Source of the DNA: Phytophthora colocasiae
Taxonomy: Eukaryota > Oomycota > Peronosporomycetes > Peronosporales > Peronosporaceae
Assembly: GCA_018806915.1 (NCBI GenBank)
Contig: JAGKQI010000049.1
Location: forward strand, 62,001 to 126,000
Length of the DNA: 64,000 nucleotides
Direction: 5' to 3'
The notes beneath the pieces are model-generated. The model ran no database searches, was not told where the DNA came from, and was given only the letters and a program-made list of their open reading frames with translations. Shown in pieces: positions 53,883 to 64,000 of the stretch (the first letter of the stretch is position 1; each line of letters starts with the position of its first letter). The position numbers and the translations under genes are program-made.

Positions 53883-56524
53883 ATGCCTACCGGTAGCAGT
53901 CTCTTGGACGCCGCCACGTGCGTGTGGAACCAATACTACCCGGAGGACCACAGCATAGGCATCCGTCAACCGGGCGAGACTCGCTCAGCGCAGTACTACA
54001 GCCCGATCAGCGACACCGATGGTCGTTTCCAGGCTGCCATGACTTTCCTCAATTGCTTCCGCGAGGGCGAGCAGTGGGCTCCGTTGCTGCAAGTAATCCG
54101 TCACTTATTACTACGGTTTATTGGTATAATTCCCTACTGAATGGTGCGTTTGTAGTGTGACTTGACGCAGGCGAACGTGACGGTGGTGTGGCTACACTAC
54201 ACGGAACTCATTCGCACCGGAACGGCAGACTTTGAACGAGCTGTGACTGAAAACATCGAGGACGTGCTGCTCTGTCTAGGTATCGCATTATGTATGCGTC
54301 GTCATGAGCTCCGTGCAGTAGGAGAGGACGGTATTGCCAGGAAACGCAGTGTACCCGTGGACCGCACTAAGATCACCGTCCGACTGCATGGAGTGACGCC
54401 AGTGCTGCCCATTGCGGCGTTGAAAGCGGATGTGGTGAACCAATTCGTCAGTGTGGTCGGGACTGTGGTGAGAGTGAGTGCAATTAAGCCACTGGTCACG
54501 AGATGTGACTTCGTGTGCGCTAAATGCAACGAAGCAACGTCACGAGCGTTTCCCGATGGGAATTTTGTCCCGCCACAAGGATGTGAGAACTCGCCGTGTC
54601 GAGGAAGAACTTTACTGCCAAATCGATCCTCGGTGGATACAGTGGACTACCAGAAGATCAAGTGGGTGTAGCTGCGGTGTCTCTGTTTGTGGCTGTAGTT
54701 GACGCTGACGTTTGGGTTTAGACTTCAGGAAATGGAGACTACGGATGTTGGGCCAGGGAGAATGCCGCGGATGGTAAGCTCTTCCTGTAAAATACGAGGA
54801 AGTACAAGTTACTGACTGGTGAGTGCAGATTGAGGTCGAACTGTGTGAAGATCTGGTGGACTCCTGCATCCCTGGTAACGTGGTGACAATCTCGGGCATT
54901 GTCAAAAGCATCAACTCGGAAATCCATGAAGGGAGATACGGCAAGCGCGCGCAGGCGAACAGTCTTTACATCCTGTACATCAGCGCCAACTCAGTTGAAA
55001 ATTCAGCCAAGGTGAGTTGCGTTCTTACGGCTGCAGCTTTTATCAGTTACTGATATTTTCTCCCAGGTGGATAAGGATAAAGACAAAGCGTCAGATATCG
55101 ATTTCACCAAGGAAGACTTGGAGCAGATCAGCAACATCATAAACCAGGGCAACGTCTTTGACCACCTAGTACACTCCCTGTGCCCTGGTATTTATCGCAA
55201 TGATATCGTGAAAGCGGGTCTGATCCTGGCTTTACTTGGTGGAACTCGAAACTCGGACGAGAAAGATACAACGTGTGCACGCCGAGCAGATTCCCATGTA
55301 CTGGTGGTGGGTGATCCCGGTCTGGGTAAAAGCCAGATGCTTCGCGCTGTTTCCATGGTTGCCCCACGAGCTGTGTACGTCGGAGGAAACACTACCACGA
55401 CGACGGGATTAACTGTCACTATGGTGAAAGATGGGTCGGGGGATTACGCGCTAGAGGCTGGGGCACTCGTTCTTGCTGACCAAGGCGTGTGCTGTATCGA
55501 CGAGTTTGATAAAATGGGGATTGACTACCAGGCGCTGCTGGAAGCCATGGAACAGCAAAGTATCAGCATTGCGAAAGCTGGAATCGTCTGCAATTTGAAC
55601 GCACGGACGTCAGTCATTGCCGCTGCCAATCCTAGCGGTGGCCACTATGATCGGAGTCGCTCCGTGGGGGAAAACCTAAAACTGAAGGCCGCGCTGCTTT
55701 CTCGCTTTGACCTGGTCTTCATCTTGCTGGACCGGCCGGACGAAGAGAGGGACAGATTATTGTCCGAGCATGTACTGAACTCTCATGCTCGTGGCAAGCG
55801 AAAATCAAGGAAACGCATGAGAGATAGCAGTGCAACCACACCTTCTTGGAGTTCCAGCAGCTACGCCGATGAACCTCCAGCCCATGAAGAAGCACAAGCT
55901 CCTGGTCGTCGCATACTGTCGCAACGTCTTCGCCAAAATGCATCCGAGTACAGCTTGAACCCGATTTCTCTCTACTTCGTCCGCAAGTTCATCGCCTACG
56001 CTCGTCGCTACGTGCACCCCCGCTTATCATCTGAGGCTGCTGCAGTTCTCCAGAAGAAGTACTTGGAGCTACGTTCAGCGGGTGAAGGCCAGCAGAATCC
56101 GACAGACAGTATCCCGATCACGACACGGCAGCTCGAGGCGATGATCCGTCTTTCACAAGCTCGTGCCCGAGCTGAACTGGCCGAGACGGTCTTAGCCGAT
56201 CACGCTCAAGATGTCGTTGACATCATGCAGGAATGCCTTCTGGACACGTACATCACTGAAGATGGCAACCTGGACTTTGGTCGTAGTGGAGGGATGAGTC
56301 TATCCAAAAAAGTGAAAGCGTACGTTGCAAGACTCATGAAAGCTGCAGCCAGACGCAACACCTCGCTGTTCTCGATGGAAGATTTAGTCGAGGTGGCCGA
56401 TAGCATGGGACTCAAAGTGGACGATTTCCGTGACTTTGTTGATATCCTGCGCAACGAATGTTACCTGCTGAAGAAAGGTCCTGGGCAGTTCAAAGTGCAA
56501 GTCTCGTCCTACAATATGATGTAG
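53883..56524 (+). CDS. MCM8: MCM8 replicative/repair helicase
   Basis: Five exons: 53883-54092, 54171-54661, 54722-54773, 54829-55011 and 55067-56524. All introns are GT-AG (55-78 bp) and the sum, 2394 bp, is in frame for 797 residues. MCM8 pairs with MCM9 in homologous recombination and crosslink repair. N-terminal OB fold with a zinc motif (CDFVCAKCNE...GCENSPC), then the AAA+ core: Walker A GDPGLGKSQ, VYVGGNTTTTTGLTV typical of MCM8, Walker B CCIDEFDKM, sensor AAANPSGGHY and arginine finger SRFDLVF. The end is ECYLLKKGPGQFKVQ, like the MCM8 C-terminus. A Lys/Arg/Ser-rich insert follows the arginine finger near 55795-55900. There are no frame problems. Confidence 0.95.
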
Positions 56525-56587
56525 TTCTAATATTACTTCAAGTACTATTTTTTTCTTATCATTCCCCAAGTGCAACAATTTACCATC

Positions 56588-57349
56588 ATGACTCGCGCGG
56601 CAAGTCCCATGGAGGAAGAGGCCGCAGAGCCGCCACAGGAGCAGACAACGATTGATCTCACCACCCATGCTGACCTGCAGCGAGATACCCCACCACAGGG
56701 GGAGTCTGGCGGTGTCATTGATCTCACAGATGATACAGCCGTCGCACCAATACCAATACCTCCTCGACATTCCAGAGAGCAGAGGCGAGAGATTGCAGCG
56801 TTAAGACAAGAATTAGAGCAAGCAAATGAAAGTCGGACGAAGTTCCAGGACATGGTTCGACGGATCCTGGACGAACAAGAGGCATTGCTGACGTGTCCGA
56901 TTGCTTACGAGTTATTTGAGAACCCGGTCGTAACTGAGTGTTGTGGCAAAACTTTTTCGTCGGAAGCTCTGAGCCAAGTGCTAAGAGCTAATCATCGATG
57001 CCCAGTGTGTCGTGCAGGTCGGGTAAAAACGCATCCGAGTCGTGATATGGCAAATTTGGTGGAAATCCACAAGTCAGACCGCTCCGTTCTGGAGGAATCC
57101 GAGTCAAAAACGGAAGAAGATTCGACAGCAGAACCGAGTCGCAATGAAGAGCCTCCTCCGAGTGTACGTCATAGGGGGAATCAACAGCGACGACGTCAAC
57201 GCGTACAGGCTCGGGCTACTATTGTTCGCCCACAACAAGCAGCGGCTGATGCTGCTCCAGCGCCTGCTGAGCCACCTCCAGTTGCTGATGGTCAAGTAGA
57301 CTGGGAAACTCAATATCTATTGTGGCTCGTAGATCAAAATGACGAGTGA
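56588..57349 (+). CDS. RING/U-box protein with two SUMO-interaction motifs (STUbL candidate)
   Basis: 253 residues, one exon, starting 63 bp after MCM8; an alternative in-frame start lies at 56570. N-terminal SIM-like motifs are TIDLTT at 21-26 and VIDLTDD at 43-49, the second followed by acidic residues as in SUMO binders. A coiled coil spans residues 62-97. The RING/U-box-like domain at about 101-142 is TCPIAYELFENPVVTECCGKTFSSEAL...RCPVCR, with Cys at 103, 118, 119, 138 and 141 but no zinc His. A conserved tail HPSRDMANLVEIHKSDRSVL follows, shared with the paralogues at 37 and 42 kb. The end is Pro/Ala-rich. A SIM plus RING arrangement defines SUMO-targeted ubiquitin ligases; that role is inferred. 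It is the most intact member of the family here. Confidence 0.72.
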   Translation: MTRAASPMEEEAAEPPQEQTTIDLTTHADLQRDTPPQGESGGVIDLTDDTAVAPIPIPPRHSREQRREIAALRQELEQANESRTKFQDMVRRILDEQEALLTCPIAYELFENPVVTECCGKTFSSEALSQVLRANHRCPVCRAGRVKTHPSRDMANLVEIHKSDRSVLEESESKTEEDSTAEPSRNEEPPPSVRHRGNQQRRRQRVQARATIVRPQQAAADAAPAPAEPPPVADGQVDWETQYLLWLVDQNDE

Positions 57350-57407
57350 GGACAGGCCTCAGTCATGAGGATAGATCCAGGTCTACCAGCAGCGTGATAG
57401 CTTTTCC

Positions 57408-57824
57408 TTGTTCGTCCGAATGCGATCAATTTCTCCACAGCCAGTCGCACTGGAACAATCCAGATTCCAATGTGTATGGTGCTTTACCGAACACCAACAT
57501 GTGCATAAAGTAAGACTAAACTATAACTACTCCGAAGCATGTACAGTACTGTCGAGCCGCTTCCAGCAACCTGCTGCCAACAGGCTGCTGAATTCACCTG
57601 CAGTAGTAGAAGTTTTCAAACAATACACAGCTCTGCTTGTCCAGAAAAAGCTGCGCCATGCCCTGGTTACACAGCAATTCTGTACTTCTAAGGCCCTGAG
57701 ACTTAGAGTACGTGCTGGCTTAGTCTTGGTCCAAGCCTCTTGGAGGTTGTGGCTTCACTGGTTTCGTCGATTCCACACCAATCTGAATAATAAACACGGC
57801 ATAACTGTACCCAGTGGGCATTAG
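57408..57824 (+). CDS. short ORF, unknown, doubtful
   Basis: 138 codons without recognised domain. A central stretch (LRLRVRAGLVLVQASWRLWLHWFRRF) is basic and aromatic and faintly like an IQ motif. There is no neighbouring partner and no clear start context. It could be chance; the interval 57350-57920 otherwise shows nothing. Confidence 0.22.
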   Translation: MFVRMRSISPQPVALEQSRFQCVWCFTEHQHVHKVRLNYNYSEACTVLSSRFQQPAANRLLNSPAVVEVFKQYTALLVQKKLRHALVTQQFCTSKALRLRVRAGLVLVQASWRLWLHWFRRFHTNLNNKHGITVPSGH

Positions 57825-57920
57825 GGGGTGAGCACTAGGCTCGAGTATATTCCATTCTCCATCGAGATCTGAATAAACAAGCTGAAACCCTGCACGTTTA
57901 AAACTAGTGTTGAGACTCCT

Positions 57921-58206
57921 TTACTTGATGTTAAGCTTCTCGCGACGAGCTTGCACCTCCTGGTCCACAATAGCTTGCGGTCGTTCGGTCGAGAAAAGAT
58001 CGTGGCCAGCCTTTTGCTCTACAGAGAAGAAAAAAAGAGCACAAGAACATCAGGTTAAACTCGTAATACTTGACAAGAGCAATAGGACAGTAAGACGCAC
58101 GCTTGCGGATCACGGGGTAGGCGCAAATAGCCAGACAGAGGGACGTGCCGACGAACACCTTGCCGCCCTGGCTCAGCGGCAGCTTCTCGAGTAATGTGAG
58201 CAACAT
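57921..58206 (-). CDS. small single-pass membrane protein (67 residues)
   Basis: Two exons, 58206-58101 and 58018-57921, with an 82-bp GT-AG intron (donor GTGCGT, acceptor CTGTAG). The spliced product runs MLLTLLEKLPLSQGGKVF at the start, has one membrane segment (about residues 16-34, VFVGTSLCLAICAYPVI), and ends in a polar tail with FSTERPQAIVDQEVQARREKLN. Size and layout resemble small inner-mitochondrial-membrane assembly factors, but I do not recognise the family. The unspliced frame runs on without sense, which supports the intron. Confidence 0.62.
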
Positions 58207-58539
58207 CTTGGCAACCTGGAGCTTGAACGCTTCTTGTCCGCTGCTTTAGTGCGTGTCCAGCCGCAAACCCCGTTAAAATCGGCAGATGCTGATCTATCCG
58301 TAATAAGGGGTTTACCTGTTAAAAGTGATTTGGATACTTGTTGAAGTGGACCTGTTTGCTGTTGCTGATGTCAAGAGAACCTGGTGGGCGTTGCCTTTGT
58401 TGTGCTGTTATCTACTACTATACGTAGTAGTAGTGATGAAGTCGCTAGGTGTGATGCAGTTAAACTTGCGCATGGTTCGTCTGCGTGGTGGTTCCCCGTC
58501 TCCAACCGTTGCCGCTCATCAGGGCGGACCAACCGACTA

Positions 58540-58739
58540 CAGATACCGCTGAGAAACTGGCGGATGCAATCATCAAATACATCGTCCAAAGCGATAGGAG
58601 TAACTTATCATTTTAAAGAGGGGGATTTCAAATTTGATGTACATACACATGGCACCTCTGAAAATCAGTTTTCTGCACGGAAATTATACACTCTCGCAGT
58701 TGAAAAGTTGACGATCCGCCAGTTTCTCAGCGGTATCTG
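58540..58739. mobile_element. TA-flanked MITE, copy 2 (200 bp)
   Basis: TA at 58538-58539 and 58740-58741. Perfect 26-bp inverted ends lie at 58540-58565 and 58714-58739, beginning CAGATACCGCTGAGAAACTG. The interior is the same as the copy at 40305-40512. Its ends differ from those of the Tc1 element at 42.7 kb (CAGTGC), so another transposase must move it. Confidence 0.9.
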
Positions 58740-58741
58740 TA

Positions 58742-59498
58742 ATGGCGTCGGCATTCATTCTGCACAGCGTGTTGATATCAGAGATAGGCTGCTGTTAACG
58801 TCCTCACTCGAAGCAGAGATGTGAATCTATACTTCTTTACTTCAAGTTGAAAGAGGACCTCACTGTACGGGTGAGCTACTACTCACGCCACGTACAGCTC
58901 GAAGTTCCCATTCCCCCGTAGCGCTTTAAGCTGGCAAAGCAATGCCCTTGCAGAGAGCGGAGCTCTATTGAAGTCGCCCAAATGTCTGCGTGCAGCCGCT
59001 GCAGGAGCAGCACGAAGAAAGTGCCGTAAGCAACAACCCAAGAGCCCAGGAAACGGTGTACATATTGAATCAAAGACTCTTGATGTCGGCAAGCAGTGCA
59101 CAGGACGCAGCCGCACGGTGCTTCCGCTCAACGTCTTGCTGTGCATGTAACAGTACCCTCAGCAGAACAGTACGCTTCTCTCCGATTGCCAACGATTGCT
59201 CCGCTTACGCCACGCAGTTGAACGCAGTAGACATCTAGGCGACAAGTCTCTAAGCAATGCAGTCCGCCCTCCAAGCCATGAAGCACCATCCTCCTGAAAG
59301 CGTCCAGCCAAATCTGGCGATACAAAAGTGCCGTCATCACGTTGGACACTTTGAATCCTGCGACATGCGTCAAATGCTTGTGAGATTGCATAATAAACCT
59401 GTGAAAGTCGATGCATCCGCCCTCTCAACAGTCCGGAGTCAGACTGAAGAACAAGCCACATCGAGCACACACGCACGTCAAGCAGCTCCTGGACCGGC
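58742..59498. other. unassigned region before the formin gene
   Basis: Short overlapping frames exist on both strands, for example plus 58990-59238 and minus 59146-58883, but none has a recognisable motif or splice pattern. It probably holds the formin promoter and leader, perhaps an unrecognised small gene. Confidence 0.35.
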
Positions 59499-62400
59499 AT
59501 GGACGGCGCGCGCCAAGGCCTGTTCTCGCCCACGAACGCCGACGGTTTGGGACCCGCCGCGGCTGCTGCAGCCGCCACGCCCTCCACGTCCCGCTCGCGC
59601 GCGTCACTCGGTAGTAAGCTTAGTATGGCGCCCGACGACGCCTTCGCCCGCGAGCCTGAGTGCGGCGTGTGTACCAAGTCGTTTAACATCTTGCGGCGTC
59701 GTCACCACTGCCGCAGCTGTCACATTGCAGTATGCAAGGATTGCGGTCGTAAAGCGATTGACCGTAAGAAAACAGAGCGTTCAAGGCCGCAATGGTACTG
59801 CTTGGGCTGTTTGGACGAGGACGCTACGCTGGAGATCACAGGCTCGAGACCGACTGTGAGCAAGCGCCGCAGCTTCTCTTCGTCGTCGTCTTTCGCCCCG
59901 AATAACCAGCCACAAGTCACTAATGTGAGTGTTGTGGATGCCAAGTTGAAGTGACAAGTTGCCAGGTGGTTTTCGTATCGACTAACGGGTGTTTTTTGTG
60001 TGATAGTTGGCCAGTACAGCAAAGTTCTGCATTGAATGTGGCAATGAACTGCCACCGAGAGTCAAGTTTTGTATTGAATGTGGCACGTCGGTCAGGCAGC
60101 AGTTGATGTCGCCTGTAAGTGTGGACGGAGTGACAACAGATGGGGATCGAGCCAATCGAGGATTCCGAGACTCATTGGGGACGAATCTTATGGTTATTGA
60201 CGAGAACAGTGGATCTCCGACCGAACCTACGGACGGGTCGGAAGATGATACACCTGCTGATCAAGAACCGGATGAGGGCTTACCAGTTGAGAAGAAGGTG
60301 GAGGTTGAAACGCCTGAAGGAGACGAGGATGCAGCGGCAAAAGCAAAGGAGTACGAAGACTTGGTAGCACAATTACAGGCTGAAAACGAGAAGCTCCGTA
60401 CTCGCGTGGAGAAGTTTAAGCGCAAGATTTCGGAGGCGGAACGCCGTCGGCTTGAGAGAGAAGAGGAACATGCACGAGCAGTATCGGAGGCCACTGCAGC
60501 TGCAACTGCTGCTGCCGCCGCCGCTGCAGAAACTCAGACGAGTAATCGTATCGTGGCAGAACCGGCCGCTCAGACTGCATCTGCATCGGAGCCTGCAGCA
60601 GAAGTAGCTACCATCAGCAATGGAACAGGCGTCGCTGCGAAAGATCACCCAGAATACTTGAAGTTTTTTAAGCTGCTGAAGATGGGACTTCCTGCTGAGC
60701 AAGTGAAGCTGAAAATGCAAGCGTCAGGCGTGGATCCGTCCGTCCTTGATGACCCTGATGCAGTTATTGGAGGAGCTGCTCCGGTCGCGAATAACAACAC
60801 TTCAGCACCAATTCCTGCCTCAGGTAGCACCTCTGTGAAGGATGACGAGCAATACGCAAAGTTTTTCAAGCTTCTGAAAATGGGAATGCCTCCTGAGCAA
60901 GTTAAGTTGAAAATGAGTGCGAGTGGCCTGAATCCAGACCTCCTCGACACGCCGCAAGCGCCAATGCCCGGATCCAGCGCTGCAGCGCCAGCGGCATCGT
61001 CTAACCAGGTGATGACAGTAAAGGAAGACCCAGCTTACGAAAAGTTCTTCAAGTTGGTGAAGATGGGGATGCCTCCTGAGCAAGTAAAACTGAAAATGAG
61101 CTCCGCAGGTTTGAATGGAGATTTGTTGGACACGCCTGACGCACCTTCTCCCAATCAGAAGGCGGGTGGAGGTGGTGGCCTTCTTGCTGGGCTACCTCCT
61201 CCGAAGGAAGCAGTCAAGGTGGACCCGTCAGCATTACAGGCAAGCTTGGCGTCAAAGTTGGTCAAACCTGCTCCGAAGAAGCCGGAGGAACCCCAACTTC
61301 CTAAGAAGGAGACTGTGAAACCAAACGTCGAGTTGCGTCCGCTCTTCTGGACTCGCGTTCCAGTGAATGTAGTCAGCAGCACTGTATGGATGAAGCTGAA
61401 CGACTCGCATGCGGAGCTGGATGTGGAAGAAATGGAGTGGATGTTCCGCAAAAATCCGGTGGATGCATCGAAAAAGCTGGATGAGAAGAAGAAGGAAGCT
61501 GAAAAAGTGCCAGCTCAGCCCAAGGAAGTCCTTTTGTTCGATCCGAAGAGGCAGCAGAATGTATCAATCGCTATTGCTCGATTTAAAATGTCGTCTGAGG
61601 ATATCAAGAACGCTATCTACGCTTTGGATGGCCAGAAACTGGGGTCTGAAGTGTTGAACGTGCTAATTTCTATCTCGCCGACCCTGGAAGAAATTGATAT
61701 GCTCAAGAATTACGATGGAGACGTGAAGCTGCTGGGAAATGTGGAGAAATTTTTCCTTGACTTGTTAACTATCCCGCGCTACACTCAGCGTATCAAGTGC
61801 TTTAGATACAAGTTGCAGTTCGAGAATCGTATCCTGGAAACGCAGGCTCAATTGGATACTCTGGTCGCTGCTACTGACCAAGTGACTGAGAGTGACAAGT
61901 TCCGTCGTGTTTTGGAGAATATCCTGGCTATCGGTAATTACTTGAATGGTAGCACGCCGCGTGGTGGCGCCTACGGCTTCAAGCTTGACACTTTAATGAA
62001 GCTTCACACGCTGAAGTCGGTTGATCCTCGTGTCACATTGATGCACTTTTTGCTGCGCCAACTGGAAGAGAAGACCCCGGATGTCATTACTTTTGCAGGA
62101 GAAGTACCTCACATTGTGGAGGCGAAACGATTGTCTCTTGATCAGCTGCGCGCCGATCTTTCTTCTTACAACACGGAACTGGCCATGCTGAAGGGCCAAG
62201 TCCGTGCTTCGAAGAACGATCACATAGAGGGTGACAAATTCTACGAGGTAATGACCCCATTTGCGAAGGATGCAGAAGAAGTGCTGGAGGAGCTGGGACG
62301 GGACTTCAACGGCCTAGAAACATCCTACCAAGAGCTGGTTAGCTCCTTCGGCGAAGACCCACGTAAGGTTGGCCCCATGGAGTTCTTCACTATTCTGGAT

Positions 62401-63297
62401 GAATTTGTCACCGAGTTCAAGAAGGCGTACCGCCAAAATCAGACCAAGGAATATCAGGCCATTTACGAAGAGGCCGCTGCGGCGCGTGCTGCTGCTGAGG
62501 CAGAGAAGGCTGAGCGATTAAAACAGGAAGCTGAGGAACGTCAGCGCCTTGAAGAGGAGAGGCAGCAGAACTCACAGGAAACTAAGGCGATTTATGCTGA
62601 AATTATGTCCATCATCACTTCATGGGCTGGAAAGCATTCGCCTGGCAACGAAGATGCCGTTATGGACATGTTTAAGGACATTTCACGGAAGTTTGGCATG
62701 GAGGAGGTCACTGCCGATGAGTTTTGCGACCAGGTGCGGCAATGCGTTGGGTCAAAGTGTGCAAGCAAAATCATCCCGAACTCTGCGAAGCTGTTATCTA
62801 ACGAGGAAAAGCAAAATACTCTGCTGGAGGCCTTTGCACGATTCAAGGAGCAAGTCAAGAAAGAGAAAGAGTCGAAGAAGCAACAGCGCAATTCGCTTGT
62901 TTCCCCGCCGTCTGAAGGACGAGAGAGAGCAGGATCCTCTTCGGCAGGCCGTAGGCGCAATAAGGTGGTGGTTCCGCTCCCCATAAAGGATATTGAGCCC
63001 GTGGTCGGAGAAGAGGCACAGTTACTCCACAAGTCCATTTTGGAGTCAGTGCTGGCAGCATTTGGCGGTGACCCGAAGAAGATGAAGTCGTTCACGTCCC
63101 ATACCCGCAAGTACGGCAATGAGCAGATCACGGCCCACGAGTTTTACCAGTATTTAATGGATTCCTTCGACCCTGACTTCGTTGGTCGTTTGGTACCAGA
63201 CCTCGCGCGTCTCCTACAGGATTCGGAGAAGCGACATGCGCTTATTCGCGCATTGTGTGAGAGCGCACCTGGCTGGGCAAAGTTTGCGGGACTATAG
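59499..63297 (+). CDS. FYVE-domain formin (FH2 actin nucleator)
   Basis: Two exons, 59499-59924 and 60007-63297 (intron 59925-60006), 1238 residues. FYVE zinc finger at about 55-104 (CGVCTKSFNILRRRHHCRSC...WYCLGC) with the RHHCR phosphoinositide pocket. A zinc ribbon follows just after the intron (KFCIECGNELPPRVKFCIECG), then a coiled coil (about 260-310) and an Ala run. Three repeats at about 357, 424 and 484 read YxKFFKLLKMGMPPEQVKLKM, like the WASHC3 motif. The FH2 domain, about 580-955, contains GNYLNGSTPRGGAYGFKLDTLMKL. Two C-terminal repeats, about 1003-1090 and 1150-1235, resemble the end of ZNF598. No poly-Pro FH1 is obvious; a short LPPP lies near 61190. It should nucleate actin on PI3P-bearing endosomes; this role is inferred from domains. 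Confidence 0.92.
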
Positions 63298-63474
63298 AAT
63301 GGATACCTCGGAGTTTAGCGGGAAATAGCAACGAGACTGAAAAGTCCAGAACGCCTGGTTGATTGGGATGAATTGGAGGAGTCTCGTTTCGACTCCACAT
63401 TTTTTTATAAGAAGATTACAAGTTTTAACGTTGTGGAGTCAATGCGATGATATTATTCGTTGCGAGGGTTCAGA
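63298..63474. other. convergent 3' region between formin and PH gene
   Basis: An A/T-rich TTTTTTATAAGAAG lies near 63400. No gene seen. Confidence 0.4.
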
Positions 63475-63945
63475 TTAAGCGCGGAGGCTGTTGGAACTGC
63501 TCTGTGGTACAAGAGGGAAGTCACTGTAGTGTTTTGGTCTGCGCACGGCTTGGTCAGGTATCGCACTGCCCTTTTCCTGCTTAGCGCGCCACAGATCCTG
63601 TTGTTCCTTGAGGCCACGCACCCAGCGCTTCATGTCACCTTTGCTCTCGGCACGCAGGAAGTAGCTGCGCTCGGGTGTCTTGAGTACGAAACTGAATACA
63701 CCGTGGTCGCCGTTTTCGAAGCGCCGGATGGACTCGATACTGAGCAAGTTGATGACTTTGGATGCCTCCTGTGAGTTCTCGTTTTGGTAGTACTTGAGTT
63801 TCATGCCCTCGAGCGCAAAGAAGCGCTTGTTCCACTGCGGAGTTAGCAGTCGCTCTGTGGCTTTCATCTTGTGCAGGTAGCCGCTAATGGGAACGGGACC
63901 GCGTTCGGCTGGGGTCTTCATGCTCGACGTGGTTTCGATATTCAA
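63475..63945 (-). CDS. PH-domain protein
   Basis: 156 residues. A PH domain fills residues 20-118: ISGYLHKMKATERLLTPQWNKRFFALEG, LKYYQNENSQEASKVINL, FSFVLKTPERSYFLRAESKGDMKRWVRGL, with the invariant C-terminal Trp. It probably binds phosphoinositides at membranes. Starts at 63945 (MNIETTSSM) or 63921 are both possible. The tail is polar. It converges on the formin; both would act at phosphoinositide membranes, though a functional link is speculation. No frame break. Confidence 0.85.
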   Translation of the reverse strand: MNIETTSSMKTPAERGPVPISGYLHKMKATERLLTPQWNKRFFALEGMKLKYYQNENSQEASKVINLLSIESIRRFENGDHGVFSFVLKTPERSYFLRAESKGDMKRWVRGLKEQQDLWRAKQEKGSAIPDQAVRRPKHYSDFPLVPQSSSNSLRA

Positions 63946-64000
63946 ATGTGACTGTTGTGGTCTGCGATGGTTGCGAAGTGCTGGAAAGGAGAACGTTGAG

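Noticed and set aside
58883..59238. Small genes on either strand before the formin
   Set aside because: Overlapping frames on both strands, no motif, no convincing splice sites or start context.

Overview
The window looks like nuclear DNA of a plant-associated oomycete, most likely Phytophthora or a close relative. The evidence is a secreted protein with an RxLR-dEER N-terminus, short GT-AG introns of 55-83 bp, oomycete-type Inr/FPR core promoters, oomycete-style hexose transporters and haem-thiolate peroxygenases, and a mosaic of host genes and transposable elements.

Layout. 0-7.6 kb: a DCAF1-like substrate receptor of CUL4-DDB1 ubiquitin ligase, then a protein with about 13 TPRs. 7.9-13.7 kb: COQ5 (ubiquinone biosynthesis) split by a Ty1/copia element with identical 129-bp LTRs and a 5-bp target duplication. 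13.9-21.1 kb: a decayed palmitoyl-thioesterase-like gene, three haem-thiolate (chloroperoxidase/peroxygenase) genes, a hexose transporter and a cytochrome P450. 21.2-27.3 kb, minus strand: VPS33 and two more hexose transporters, one nearly identical to the transporter at 16 kb but inverted. 27.8-37 kb: nested repeats, namely 1.24-kb direct repeats around a Gag-like gene, an inverted partial copy, a Harbinger transposase fragment and a hAT transposase. 37-42.6 kb: two U-box/RING-like coiled-coil genes around an RxLR effector gene and a TA-flanked MITE. 42.7-44.2 kb: an apparently intact Tc1-type DD34E transposon with IR/DR ends. 44.5-53.2 kb: an 8.8-kb LINE with 18-bp target duplications that encodes an OTU-like cysteine protease besides endonuclease and reverse transcriptase. 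53.9-64 kb: gene-dense again, with MCM8 (five exons), a SIM-bearing RING/U-box protein, a small one-TM protein, a second MITE, a FYVE-formin fusion and a PH-domain protein.

Several conserved genes (DCAF1, TPR, VPS33, P450, transporters) and the recent copia element carry single-base frame breaks, some demonstrably in short homopolymers. MCM8, the formin and the Tc1 transposase are clean. I read many of the breaks as probable consensus indels rather than decay, so coordinates of those genes are gene spans and not uninterrupted ORFs. Themes are ubiquitin/SUMO signalling (DCAF1, three U-box/RING-like genes, an OTU domain inside the LINE), haem-thiolate oxidation beside sugar uptake, and heavy transposon activity around an effector gene.
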